Below are positions 1-8,164 of a DNA stretch of 64,000 bases, one piece after another. The stretch's first letter is position 1. The number at the start of each line of letters is the position of its first letter. The translations under genes and the position numbers were made by a program. The stretch covers positions 868,001 to 932,000 of the forward strand of contig NZ_STGH01000002.1 in assembly GCF_005222785.1 (NCBI RefSeq). Reading direction: 5' to 3'. The notes under the pieces were generated by a model. The model had not been told where the DNA came from. It worked only from the letters and a program-made list of their open reading frames with translations, and did not search any database. This DNA comes from Rhodobacter sp. SY28-1. GTDB lineage: Bacteria > Pseudomonadota > Alphaproteobacteria > Rhodobacterales > Rhodobacteraceae.

Positions 1-688
1 TCCCATAGGGGTTGCCCTCGGGTTCCTTCTTCACCCGGAAGTCGGCCGGGTCGTCGCGGTACAGCGGATCGTGGAAGAAGTAGTTCACGGTGTCGAAGCG
101 GAAGCCGTCGACGCCGCGGTCCAGCCAGAAGCGCATCGCCTCCAGCGCCCAGTCCTGGACGGCGGGGTTGTGGTAGTTCAGGTCGGGCTGCGCGGTCAGG
201 AAATTGTGCAGGTAGTACTGCTTGCGCCGGGCATCCCATTGCCAGGCTGGCCCGCCAAAGACCGACAGCCAGTTGCAGGGTGGGGTGCCGTCGTGGCGCG
301 GGTCGACCCAGACATACCAGTCAGCCTTGGGATTCTCGCGGTCCTTGCGGCTTTCGGTGAAGAACGGGTGCTGGTCCGAGGTGTGGTTGAGGACCTGGTC
401 GATGATGACCTTCAGCCCCAGCTCATGCGCGCGAGCGACCATGGTGTCGAAGTCTGCCAGCGTGCCGAAGACCGGATCGACATCGCAATAGTCGCTGACG
501 TCATAGCCCATGTCCTTCATCGGGCTTTTGAAGAAGGGCGACAGCCAGATGGCATCCACGCCAAGGGCCGCCAGATGCGGCAGGCGCAGGGTGATGCCGG
601 GGAGGTCGCCGACCCCGTCGCCGTTCGAATCCTGGAACGACCGGGGATAGACCTGATAGGTCACTGCACCTTTCCACCAGTCCGACAT
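1..688 (-). CDS. Alpha-glucosidase, GH13 family (N-terminal part, cut by window edge)
   Basis: Hydrolyses alpha-1,4 or alpha-1,6 glucosidic bonds of short oligosaccharides in the cytoplasm. The first 229 residues are visible; the rest lies beyond base 1. It opens MSDWWKGAVTYQVYPRSF, then the metal-binding loop DSNGDGVGDL (about 20-29), conserved region I IIDQVLNHTSDQHPFF, and region II GVDGFRFDTVN, whose nucleophile is Asp199. The start ATG at 688 has a GGAGG-type ribosome site. A LacI-family-like operator lies about 60 bases upstream, and the gene is divergent from an MFS carrier. Oligo-1,6-glucosidase, trehalose-6-P hydrolase and AglA-type alpha-glucosidase are not distinguishable from this part. 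Confidence 0.93.
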   Translation of the reverse strand, partial: MSDWWKGAVTYQVYPRSFQDSNGDGVGDLPGITLRLPHLAALGVDAIWLSPFFKSPMKDMGYDVSDYCDVDPVFGTLADFDTMVARAHELGLKVIIDQVLNHTSDQHPFFTESRKDRENPKADWYVWVDPRHDGTPPCNWLSVFGGPAWQWDARRKQYYLHNFLTAQPDLNYHNPAVQDWALEAMRFWLDRGVDGFRFDTVNYFFHDPLYRDDPADFRVKKEPEGNPYG

Positions 689-748
689 CGAGACCTCCTC
701 AGCCCACTTGTCCGAGGCATATCCGGGGTTCATGCGCAGAGGAAGTCC

Positions 749-762
749 AAAGCGGTTTCCAT
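749..762. promoter_or_regulatory. Candidate LacI-family operator
   Basis: The sequence CCAAAGCGGTTTCC fits the LacI-family core AAnCGnTT with near-perfect dyad symmetry. It lies in the 236-base gap between the divergent alpha-glucosidase and MFS genes, 61 bases from the glucosidase start. Alpha-glucoside genes of alphaproteobacteria are commonly controlled by LacI-type AglR. That this site binds such a protein is inference; no lacI-type gene is in the window. Confidence 0.45.
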
Positions 763-924
763 TGGGGTTTCGGGCAATTTCTGTGGGCCGATGTCGCGCG
801 GTTGCCGCTTTGGCAGCCATTGGAAAGGCAGGGGACGGGCGGAGTGTAACCGTCACAAGTTCGCAGTTGACGCTGCACGGGTGCAGGCGCAGGTTCCACG
901 CCTGACCCTGTTAAGGCGCGCGAG

Positions 925-2169
925 ATGCAGTCTGCAAAAGCCCCCCTGATCACCCCCGTCCTGATTGCTGGCTGTGCGGTCCTGATGATCTCGTTCGCGA
1001 TCCGGGCCAGTTTCGGGGTGTTCCAGATCCCGATCGCGTCGGAATTCGGCTGGCTGCGCGCGGACTTTTCCCTGGCGATCGCGATCCAGAACCTGGCCTG
1101 GGGGATCGGGCAGCCCTTGTTCGGGGCGATGGCGGAACGGTTCGGCGACCGCAAGGCGATCATCCTGGGGGCGCTGATGTATGCGCTGGGGCTGGTGTTG
1201 TCCGCCTATGCCGTGACGCCGGGGCAGCATCAGCTGCTGGCGATCCTGGTGGGGTTCGGCATTGCGGGGACCGGATTCGGGGTGATCCTGGCCATCGTCG
1301 GCCGTGCGGCGAGTGCCGAGAACCGGTCGATGGCCTTGGGGATCGCGACGGCGGCGGGGTCGGCGGGTCAGGTCTTCGGCGCGCCGACGGCGGAGTGGCT
1401 GTTGCAGAGCTACAGCTGGCAGACTGTATTCATGATCTTCGCGGTGGTGATCCTGACCACGCTGGCGGCCCTGCCCTTCCTGCGGAGCCCGCAGCTGGCC
1501 TCGAAGCAAGAGCTGGAGGAAAGCCTGGGGACCGTGCTGGTCCGCGCCTTCAAGGACCCGTCCTATACGCTGATTTTCCTGGGGTTCTTTTCCTGCGGCT
1601 ATCAGCTGGCCTTCATCACCGCGCATTTCCCGGCCTTCGTGACCGAGCTGTGTTCGCCCATCGACGCGGGGAGCATGCTGTCGAACATCGGCGTCACCAC
1701 GACTTCGGCGCTGGGGGCGGTGTCGATTGCGGTGATCGGGCTGTTCAACATCGCGGGGACGCTGACGGCGGGCTATCTGGGCAAGCGGTACACGAAGAAA
1801 TACCTGCTGTTCGGGATCTATGTCGGGCGCACCATCGCGGCGGCTTTGTTCATCCTTTTGCCGATCACGCCAGTCAGCGTGCTGGTCTTCTCGGCAATCA
1901 TGGGCTCGCTTTGGCTGGCCACGGTCCCGCTGACCTCTGGCCTCGTCGCCCATATCTACGGCATCCGCTACATGGGCACGCTGTACGGCGTCGTGTTCCT
2001 GAGCCACCAGATCGGCGGGTTCCTGGGCGTCTGGCTGGGCGGCAAGATGTATGACCTGAACGGCGACTATACGTTGGTCTGGTGGATCGGCGTCGGCGTG
2101 GGCGCGTTTTCTGCGCTGGTGCACTTGCCGATCCGGGAAAGGGTGATGCCCGTCGGACAGGCTGCCTGA
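925..2169 (+). CDS. MFS transporter (monocarboxylate/OFA-like)
   Basis: Inner-membrane secondary carrier of 414 residues with about 12 hydrophobic segments, a normal MFS length. Residues about 60-75 carry the loop 2-3 signature region (GQPLFGAMAERFGDRKA), typical of the MFS_1 fold. The style resembles monocarboxylate or oxalate/formate-type carriers, but the substrate cannot be read from sequence. The ATG at 925 follows a weak GCGCGAG. The gene is divergent from the alpha-glucosidase and may share its regulatory region, which would make a sugar or organic-acid substrate possible. It ends at a hairpin shared with the convergent DUF4424 gene. Confidence 0.85.
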   Translation: MQSAKAPLITPVLIAGCAVLMISFAIRASFGVFQIPIASEFGWLRADFSLAIAIQNLAWGIGQPLFGAMAERFGDRKAIILGALMYALGLVLSAYAVTPGQHQLLAILVGFGIAGTGFGVILAIVGRAASAENRSMALGIATAAGSAGQVFGAPTAEWLLQSYSWQTVFMIFAVVILTTLAALPFLRSPQLASKQELEESLGTVLVRAFKDPSYTLIFLGFFSCGYQLAFITAHFPAFVTELCSPIDAGSMLSNIGVTTTSALGAVSIAVIGLFNIAGTLTAGYLGKRYTKKYLLFGIYVGRTIAAALFILLPITPVSVLVFSAIMGSLWLATVPLTSGLVAHIYGIRYMGTLYGVVFLSHQIGGFLGVWLGGKMYDLNGDYTLVWWIGVGVGAFSALVHLPIRERVMPVGQAA

Positions 2170-2178
2170 GGGGCAGGA

Positions 2179-2245
2179 TCCTCGTTCGCCTTCGGCTTCT
2201 CGTCGCGGGGCGGCGCGAGCGAGGAGAAGCGAAGCGCGCGACGAG
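2179..2245. repeat. REP-like imperfect hairpin, copy 1
   Basis: Two arms, TCCTCGTTCGCCTTCGGCTT... (2179-2208) and GCGAGGAGAAGCGAAGCGCG... (2219-2245), form an imperfect stem of about 18 pairs. It sits between two convergent stop codons (MFS at 2169, DUF4424 at 2251). The same two sequence arms recur, in swapped order, at 5906-5967. It is likely a mobile palindromic repeat that also serves as a two-way terminator. Confidence 0.55.
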
Positions 2246-2250
2246 CAGCC

Positions 2251-3297
2251 CTACTCCTGGGACATCGGCTGAACGATCAGCACCTCAAGGTCTCGGTCCG
2301 GGGTGTAGTCGGTCTTTTCGATGACAAAGGTGGTCGGGCCGGTCTTCTTCACGCCCTCGGCGCACAGCGAGATGACGTTCTTCGGATCGCCCTTGTCCAG
2401 CGTCAGGGTGAACTTGCCGATGGGCCCGGCCCAGCTGTTCGCGGTGCGCAGGACGTAGGACAGGTTCCAGGCGGTGCCATAGTTGCCGAACTCGTCGCCC
2501 TCGGGGTTCCTCAGCGTCTTTGCCAGCGCCTTCGAGGTGCCTTCGTCGATGCAGTACTGATCCCGGAGATAGGTCTGGTAGTCCTCGGGCGGGTCGGACC
2601 AGTAGAACAGGCCCCCCGGCGGGCGGTTGGTGTAGCTGTGGCTGACCGCAAGCGGCTTTCCGGCCGGAAAGGTCTGCGTCCAGTGATAGCGGGTGACGAT
2701 GGCCCAGGTTCCCCAGACATCCGGTGGCACGTTCTGCGCCGGGTCGCCTTCGTAGTATTCCCCCAGCCCCAGTGCCACGACTTCCTGGCGCTTTTCGTCG
2801 GGGAAGGACAGGAGGACCTCGCGCACGGCCATGTAGTCCAGCGTCAGTGGGATGCCGAGGCGTTCAAGGTCGGCAGTCACGTCGCGACCGGGATTGTCGT
2901 ATTGCCTGGAGGGCGGGTTATCCTCGTCAAAGCCTTCCTCGACCACGGCGATGCGGTCGATCTTCACCGTGACCGGCTGGCCGTCGACCGTGGCGGTGAA
3001 GCCCACGAGGTCTTCCTGCGTCAGGTCTTCGGGCAGGTTCATCATGGATTCGTATCCCGACCAGACGCCCACGGGCGGCAGGGGGAAGATCACTTCGCCG
3101 GTCACGTCCTTGTCGGTGAGGTTGCGGAATACGTAATCGACGGCGACGGTGTCGATGCTGAGGAAAAGCTTCTCCTCCTCCATCGCCACCGCCTCGGTCT
3201 GGTCGAAGGTCAGGCCGGTGGCGGAGAGGCCACCGAAGCCGTCGTTGGCGAGGGCGGGTGCCGCGAGAAGAAGCAAGGGGACGAGGGAAAGGCGCAT
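2251..3297 (-). CDS. DUF4424 family exported protein
   Basis: Exported protein of 348 residues. The start ATG at 3297 follows GGAGGTTTCG and opens a signal peptide (MRLSLVPLLLLAAPALA) cleaved before NDGFGG. The mature part is an all-beta-looking sequence with GGLSATGLTFDQTEAVAMEE near its N-terminus and VTGEVIFPLPPV further on, as I recall for the DUF4424 family. The family has no established function; a periplasmic or surface location is inferred. No lipobox is seen. The gene stands alone, divergent from an MFS carrier at 3452, and ends at the repeat hairpin at 2179. Confidence 0.8.
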   Translation of the reverse strand: MRLSLVPLLLLAAPALANDGFGGLSATGLTFDQTEAVAMEEEKLFLSIDTVAVDYVFRNLTDKDVTGEVIFPLPPVGVWSGYESMMNLPEDLTQEDLVGFTATVDGQPVTVKIDRIAVVEEGFDEDNPPSRQYDNPGRDVTADLERLGIPLTLDYMAVREVLLSFPDEKRQEVVALGLGEYYEGDPAQNVPPDVWGTWAIVTRYHWTQTFPAGKPLAVSHSYTNRPPGGLFYWSDPPEDYQTYLRDQYCIDEGTSKALAKTLRNPEGDEFGNYGTAWNLSYVLRTANSWAGPIGKFTLTLDKGDPKNVISLCAEGVKKTGPTTFVIEKTDYTPDRDLEVLIVQPMSQE

Positions 3298-3451
3298 CGA
3301 AACCTCCGCAGGGAATGGCCGCATCTGACGCCGGAGGGCAGATCGGTGCAAGCCCGGCGATCCGGTCCGATCGTCCATTTTTTAGGCAAGATGCCTTGCG
3401 TCTGCCGCTACGGCTTGCCACAAGCGGCCGATCCACCAAGAGGCACCATCC

Positions 3452-4621
3452 ATGCGCATCGGCATTGCCGCCCTGATCCTGGCCTATGTCCTCAGCCAGT
3501 TCTACCGTGCCTTCCTGGCCGTGCTGTCGCCCGTGCTGAAGGCCGATCTCGGGGTGTCGGCCGCTGACCTTGCCTCGGCCTCGGGCTGGTGGTTCCTGGC
3601 CTTCGCCGCAATGCAACTGCCCATCGGGTCCAGCCTGGACCGGATCGGCCCGCGGCTGACCTCGGGCGTCCTTATGGCGATCGGTGCGGCAGGGGCTCTT
3701 CTGTTCTCGCAGGCCACGGATGCCTTCCAGATCAAGCTGGCAATGGCGCTGATCGGGGTCGGCTGTGCGCCAGTGCTGATGGCGAGCTATTTCATCTTCG
3801 CACGCCAGTTTTCCCCCGCCGTGTTCGGGACGCTGGCGGGGATCACCATCGGCGTGGGGTCGCTGGGGAACGTGGCGTCCTCGTTGCCCCTGTCGGCTGC
3901 GGTCGAGGCCTTTGGCTGGCGCGAGACGGTCATGGGGTTGGCGGCGATCACCGGAGCGGTGGCGCTGGCGATCCTGGTCCTGGTGCGCGACCCGGAACGG
4001 CTGGAGACAGCGCGGGGCGGATCGCTGCTGGACCTTTTGCGCATTCCGGCGATCTGGCCGATCCTGGCGATGATGGTGGTCTGCTACACGCCGATTGCGG
4101 GGCTGCGGGGGCTGTGGGTCGGGCCATACTTCGCCGATGTCCACGGCGCCGACCCTCTGGAGATCGGGCGGGTCGGCCTTTGGATCGGCCTTGCGATGGT
4201 CGCGGGCAACTTCGCCTATGGGCCGATGGATCGCTGGCTTGGCACCCGGAAGTGGGTGATCTTCGGCGGCAACGCGGTGACGCTGGTCTGCCTGTTCGGA
4301 CTATGGTGGTTCGCCGCCGCCCCCGTCTGGATTGCCACGGCGCTTCTGATCGCGGCCGGGTTCTTTGGCGCGAGCTTTCCGATGGTCATCGCGCATGGCC
4401 GGGCCTTCTTTCCGCCGCATCTGATGGGGCGGGGAGTGACGCTTCTGAACCTGTTCGGCATCGCACCCATCGGGATCGCGCAGATCCTGACCGGGCGCAT
4501 CCATGCCGCGACCGATGCCGCTGTGCCCGCCGCGCCGTTTCAGGCGGTGTTCCTTTTCTTTGCGGTCACCACCGCCATCGGCCTTGCAGTCTATCTTCTG
4601 TCACAGGACCGGACGGACTGA
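3452..4621 (+). CDS. MFS transporter
   Basis: Inner-membrane carrier of 389 residues with 12 predicted helices. The loop between helices 2 and 3 reads GSSLDRIGPR, the usual MFS D-x-x-G-x-R pattern, at about residues 56-65. Pfam MFS_1 is expected. Substrate unknown. The ATG at 3452 follows a weak spacer (AAGAGGCACCATCC). It is transcribed away from the DUF4424 gene and toward asd, 89 bases ahead. A short 7-bp hairpin (CCGTCCC...GGGACGG, 4675-4694) lies in the gap before asd and could be a leader structure or weak terminator. Confidence 0.85.
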   Translation: MRIGIAALILAYVLSQFYRAFLAVLSPVLKADLGVSAADLASASGWWFLAFAAMQLPIGSSLDRIGPRLTSGVLMAIGAAGALLFSQATDAFQIKLAMALIGVGCAPVLMASYFIFARQFSPAVFGTLAGITIGVGSLGNVASSLPLSAAVEAFGWRETVMGLAAITGAVALAILVLVRDPERLETARGGSLLDLLRIPAIWPILAMMVVCYTPIAGLRGLWVGPYFADVHGADPLEIGRVGLWIGLAMVAGNFAYGPMDRWLGTRKWVIFGGNAVTLVCLFGLWWFAAAPVWIATALLIAAGFFGASFPMVIAHGRAFFPPHLMGRGVTLLNLFGIAPIGIAQILTGRIHAATDAAVPAAPFQAVFLFFAVTTAIGLAVYLLSQDRTD

Positions 4622-4710
4622 AGCCTGCCGGTCGAATCCGCTTTTCCCGGAACCGGCCTTAGGCTAACAGCCGCCCGTCCCACCTTTGGGACGGACAAAG
4701 GAGAACCCCG

Positions 4711-5733
4711 ATGGGCTACAAGGTCGTCGTCGCGGGTGCCACGGGCAACGTGGGCCGCGAAATGCTGAACATCCTCGCCGAGCGCGAGTTCCCGGTCGAT
4801 GAGATCGTCGCGCTGGCGTCGCGCAAATCTCTGGGCACTGAAGTCAGCTTTGGCGACAAGACTTTGAAGACCAAGGACCTGGACACTTTCGACTTCACCG
4901 GCTGGGACATTGCGCTCTTCGCCGTGGGGTCGGAGGCGACCAAGATCTATGCCCCCAAGGCCGCTGCTGCGGGCTGCGTGGTGATCGACAACTCGTCCCT
5001 CTACCGCTACGACCCGGAAATCCCGCTGATCGTGCCGGAAGTGAACGCGGACGCGATCCACGGCTACAAGAACAAGAACATCATCGCCAACCCCAACTGC
5101 TCGACCGCGCAGATGGTGGTGGCGCTGAAGCCGCTGCATGACCGGGCGAAGATCACCCGCGTCGTGGTGTCGACCTACCAGTCCGTTTCGGGCGCCGGGA
5201 AGGAAGGGATGGACGAGCTTTGGAACCAGACCAAGGCCGTCTACAACCCCACCGACGACGTGCCGCCGAAGAAGTTTTCGAAGCAGATCGCGTTCAACGT
5301 GATCCCGCATATCGACGTCTTCCTGGACTCGGGCGAGACCAAGGAAGAATGGAAGATGGTGGCCGAGACGAAGAAGATTCTCGACCCGAAGATCAAGGTC
5401 ACGGCGACCTGCGTGCGGGTGCCGGTGTTCGTGGGCCATTCCGAGGCGATCAACATCGAGACCGAGGAGTTCCTGGACTGGCAGGAAGCCCAGGACATCC
5501 TGCGCGAGGCGCCTGGGGTGATGCTGGTCGACAAGCGGGAACCCGGTGGCTACATCACGCCGATCGAATGCGTGGGCGAGTTTGCGACCTACGTCAGCCG
5601 CGTGCGGCAGGATTCGACCATCGACAACGGGCTGAACCTGTGGTGCGTGTCAGACAACCTGCGCAAGGGTGCGGCGCTGAACGCGGTGCAGATTGCCGAG
5701 CTGCTGGGGTCGAAGGTCCTGAAGAAGGGCTAA
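4711..5733 (+). CDS. asd: Aspartate-semialdehyde dehydrogenase
   Basis: Cytoplasmic enzyme reducing aspartyl-4-phosphate to aspartate semialdehyde with NADPH, feeding lysine/diaminopimelate, threonine and methionine synthesis. At 340 residues it is full length. The dinucleotide-binding motif GATGNVG is at 9-15; the catalytic Cys130 lies in NPNCSTAQ; the substrate-binding stretch STYQSVSGAGK follows. The start ATG at 4711 has AAAGGAG upstream. It is followed by a strong intrinsic terminator, so it probably forms the end of its transcript. DapA, the next committed lysine enzyme, lies at 20.2 kb. Confidence 0.97.
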   Translation: MGYKVVVAGATGNVGREMLNILAEREFPVDEIVALASRKSLGTEVSFGDKTLKTKDLDTFDFTGWDIALFAVGSEATKIYAPKAAAAGCVVIDNSSLYRYDPEIPLIVPEVNADAIHGYKNKNIIANPNCSTAQMVVALKPLHDRAKITRVVVSTYQSVSGAGKEGMDELWNQTKAVYNPTDDVPPKKFSKQIAFNVIPHIDVFLDSGETKEEWKMVAETKKILDPKIKVTATCVRVPVFVGHSEAINIETEEFLDWQEAQDILREAPGVMLVDKREPGGYITPIECVGEFATYVSRVRQDSTIDNGLNLWCVSDNLRKGAALNAVQIAELLGSKVLKKG

Positions 5734-5757
5734 GGGTTTCTTAACCCTGATGCGGGA

Positions 5758-5787
5758 GGGTCTTGGCCTATGGCCGAGACCCTTTTT
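5758..5787 (+). terminator. Intrinsic terminator of asd
   Basis: The stem GGGTCT-T-GGCC / GGCC-G-AGACCC with a TAT loop is followed by TTTTT (5783-5787), 25 bases after the asd stop. A smaller AGGGTT/AACCCT hairpin precedes it. This is a textbook rho-independent terminator. Confidence 0.9.
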
Positions 5788-5882
5788 CATTGCGACGATG
5801 TGCTGTAGCGGCGGTTCGAGGCGCTGTGCCGCGCCGGGACGAGACGCCCGGCGCGGTGTTGCGCGATCTGGTACGATTGGAA

Positions 5883-6203
5883 GTGAAGCGTGCGGACAGC
5901 CGCAAAGCGAGGAGGAACGAAGTTTCCGACGAGCGGCTCCTCGTTCGACTTCGTCTCCTCGTCGCGGAGGCGCTGTCGGTTTCGGAAAGCTGGGGGGACT
6001 TGCAGCGCGCCCTTGGCGAACGGGGGGTTCGCTTTACCCCGTCTGGCGGTGGGCTTGTCCTGACCGACCTCGCGACTGGCGTGACCCTCGCCAAATCCAG
6101 CCAGGTCGGCCCAGCCTATCTCGACCTCGTGCGCCGCTTCGGTAGCGGATTTCCCGGCCATCCCCTCCCCGGTCTTGCCATCAGGGCGCTTGCGCGCCCC
6201 TGA
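5883..6203 (+). CDS. Hypothetical protein containing a repeat-derived N-terminus
   Basis: A reading frame of 106 residues from GTG 5883. A longer version from TTG 5763 would begin inside the asd terminator and is unlikely. The C-terminal half (RALGERGVRFTPSGGGLVL, then DLATG, then LVRRFGSGFPGHP) looks like a genuine conserved alphaproteobacterial segment of unknown function. The N-terminal half (SDERLLVRLRLLVAEA) is encoded by the hairpin repeat at 5906-5967. No convincing ribosome site is visible. It may be a decayed gene whose 5' end was replaced by the repeat, or a small gene that captured it. Confidence 0.4.
   Translation: MKRADSRKARRNEVSDERLLVRLRLLVAEALSVSESWGDLQRALGERGVRFTPSGGGLVLTDLATGVTLAKSSQVGPAYLDLVRRFGSGFPGHPLPGLAIRALARP
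5906..5967. repeat. REP-like imperfect hairpin, copy 2
   Basis: The arms AGCGAGGAGGAACGAAG... (5906-5937) and TCCTCGTTCGACTTCGTCTC... (5938-5967) closely match the arms of the element at 2179-2245 but in reversed order. The central pairing CGAGGAG-ACGAAG / CTTCGT-CTCCTCG is strong. Unlike copy 1, it lies inside a candidate reading frame. Confidence 0.5.
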
Positions 6204-6318
6204 TCCAACCCATGACGCAGTCCGCCCGGCAATCCTTGGGACGGGTTTCCCGGCCTTGCCGCACGCGACACGCTGGGCCTACCCTCGCCGCGCCACCTCA
6301 ACCCGAAAGGCCCCGCCG

Positions 6319-7950
6319 ATGCGCGCCCTGATTGCCGCCCTGCTTGCCACCACCGCCCTGCCCGCCTTCGCCGACACGATCGCGGCGACCAGCCGGATCA
6401 CCGCCGTCACCGTCTATCCCGATGGCGCGAAGCTGACGCGGGAGGTGACCTTCACAGCCCCTGCAGCGGGGGCGCATGAGCTTCTGGTCACCGACCTGCC
6501 GCTGGAGAGTGACGCGGGGATGATCCGCCTTGCCCCGTCCGAGGGGTTGCAGGTGGGCGCCTTCGCCCTGCGCGCCGACCGGCTGCCCCCGCGTGAAGAC
6601 CCGTTGACCGAGGACCAGATCGCCGCCAAGGCCGCGGTCGAGGCGGCACAGGCCTCCGCCGACCGGGCGCAGCTGGCGCTGGAGGCGGTCACCGCCAAGG
6701 TCGAGGCAGCAGAGGCGCAGGTGCGGTTCCTGTCGTCGTTCAGTGGCGCGCTGCCGGATGGGGCGACACCGGAGACGATCAAGGCGATGGCCGGGATGAT
6801 CGGGGCCGAGACTCTGGCCGCCCGGCAGGTGGCGCTGGCCGCAAAGGCCGAGCTTCCCCCGGCGCAGAAGGTGGTGACCGAGGCGCAGGAGGCCTTGGCC
6901 AAGGCGCAATCCGCCTATGATGCCCTGCCATCTGCAGACATGGAGTACACCGCGCTGTCGGTCGCGGTGACGGCCGCCGAGGCGGGGGAAGAAACCGTGA
7001 CGATCACCCAATATGTCGGCAATGCCAGCTGGCAGCCGGTCTATGACCTGAACCTGACCCGCAAGGATGGTGACACGCTGACCCTCAACCGGTCGGTCCT
7101 GGTCACCCAGTATACGGGAGAGGATTGGGACGGGGTGGCGCTGACGCTGTCCTCCTCGCGCCCGTCTGAACAGGCCGCGCCGTCACAGCTTTGGCCGCAA
7201 CTGCGGAGTATCGGGCCGGAAGTGGATGCCGAGGAGCTGTATCGGAAGTCAATGTCTGCATCCGACAAGGCTATGCTGGAGGAACCCGTCGCGGAAGCGG
7301 CCCCTGCCAGCATCGTTGCCGGGGTCGCGATGGAGGGCGACACTGTCGTCTACCAGTACCCGGAACTGGTCACTGTCGCGACGGGGGCCGAGAACCTGCG
7401 CCTGGCACTGGACAGCCTTGAGTTCTCCCCCGTGGTGGAAGCCGTCGCTGTCCCGCGTCTGGACAAGACCGCCTATGTCACCGCCAGCTTCACCAATGCC
7501 AGCGACGAACCTCTGCTTCCCGGGCAAGCGATGCTGTTCCGCGAGGGGGTGCTTGTCGGGTCCACCTGGCTGGACGTGATCGCGCCGGGGGTGGAGACGG
7601 ATGTGGGCTTCGGCGCCATCGAGACGCTGACCGTCAAACGCGAGATGCCGAAGCGGGCGGGGGGCGAGACGGGGGTGTTCACCACGGCCAACCAGCAGAT
7701 CGAAAGTGCGGTCATCACGGTGGAGAATACCGGGACCGAGGCCTGGCCGGTCCGCATCCTGGACCAGGTGCCCTACAGTGAGCAGGACGATCTGGAGATC
7801 GAGGTCTCGGCCAGCCCCGAAGCCACAGAGACCGATGTCGACGGCCAGCGTGGCATCCTGGCCTGGGAGTTCGACCTGCCCGCCGGGGGCAAGGAGACGA
7901 TCACTCTGGAACACACGCTGACCTGGCCCGAGGGCATGATCCTGCAGTGA
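6319..7950 (+). CDS. MuiA-like protein (DUF4140 + DUF4139)
   Basis: Exported protein of 543 residues. The start ATG at 6319 opens a signal peptide (MRALIAALLATTALPAFA). The mature N-terminus ITAVTVYPDGAKLTREVTF is the DUF4140 signature; residues about 95-210 are Ala/Glu-rich and probably coiled coil; the rest (YVGNASWQPVYDLNL onward) is DUF4139. Such proteins are named after a mucoidy inhibitor, but their molecular role is not established. A periplasmic or surface location is inferred. A GC-rich terminator follows. A frame open from 6175 exists, but the signal peptide fixes the start. Confidence 0.85.
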   Translation: MRALIAALLATTALPAFADTIAATSRITAVTVYPDGAKLTREVTFTAPAAGAHELLVTDLPLESDAGMIRLAPSEGLQVGAFALRADRLPPREDPLTEDQIAAKAAVEAAQASADRAQLALEAVTAKVEAAEAQVRFLSSFSGALPDGATPETIKAMAGMIGAETLAARQVALAAKAELPPAQKVVTEAQEALAKAQSAYDALPSADMEYTALSVAVTAAEAGEETVTITQYVGNASWQPVYDLNLTRKDGDTLTLNRSVLVTQYTGEDWDGVALTLSSSRPSEQAAPSQLWPQLRSIGPEVDAEELYRKSMSASDKAMLEEPVAEAAPASIVAGVAMEGDTVVYQYPELVTVATGAENLRLALDSLEFSPVVEAVAVPRLDKTAYVTASFTNASDEPLLPGQAMLFREGVLVGSTWLDVIAPGVETDVGFGAIETLTVKREMPKRAGGETGVFTTANQQIESAVITVENTGTEAWPVRILDQVPYSEQDDLEIEVSASPEATETDVDGQRGILAWEFDLPAGGKETITLEHTLTWPEGMILQ

Positions 7951-7971
7951 TCCAGGGCTGATGCGATGCGA

Positions 7972-8000
7972 AAGGGCCGGGCCGGCACAGCCCGGCCCTT
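7972..8000 (+). terminator. GC-rich hairpin terminator after the MuiA-like gene
   Basis: Perfect 11-bp stem AAGGGCCGGGC / GCCCGGCCCTT with a 7-base loop, 21 bases after the stop codon. It has no T-run, so it may act as a weak terminator or a 3' end stabiliser. Confidence 0.6.
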
Positions 8001-8060
8001 GCCGTTGCGTCACCCGCCAAAGCTGCCAGCCGCGCGGTGACTTCACGTCAGGCGTGGGTC

Positions 8061-8090
8061 TGACGTGACGTCACAGTGACGTTAACGTCA
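8061..8090. promoter_or_regulatory. Operator of the MerR-controlled beta-oxidation locus, copy 1
   Basis: Contains the perfect 14-bp palindrome TGACGTTAACGTCA (8077-8090), preceded by a second partly overlapping dyad TGACGTGACGTCA (8061-8073). It lies 75 bases before the MerR gene. The identical 14-mer recurs at 12715-12728. MerR-family LiuR-type regulators of acyl-CoA degradation bind comparable ACGT-containing dyads. The assignment to this MerR is inference from position and duplication. Confidence 0.65.
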
Positions 8091-8164
8091 ACTGCTCTGG
8101 TAATCTTCGGCATGGGTTCGCATCTGCCGGCCAGTTGATGCTTCCCAAATGACGAGTGCGACCG

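Noticed and set aside
71-949. Long open frame on the + strand over the alpha-glucosidase
   Set aside because: It is the antisense shadow of a clear GH13 gene; its protein is low-complexity and has no recognisable motif.
4675-4694. Riboswitch or attenuator before asd
   Set aside because: Only a 7-bp hairpin is visible; no lysine-riboswitch features and no leader peptide were found in the 89-base gap.
5763-5882. TTG start that would lengthen the small hypothetical gene
   Set aside because: The first codons lie within the asd terminator stem and T-run; a start there is unlikely.
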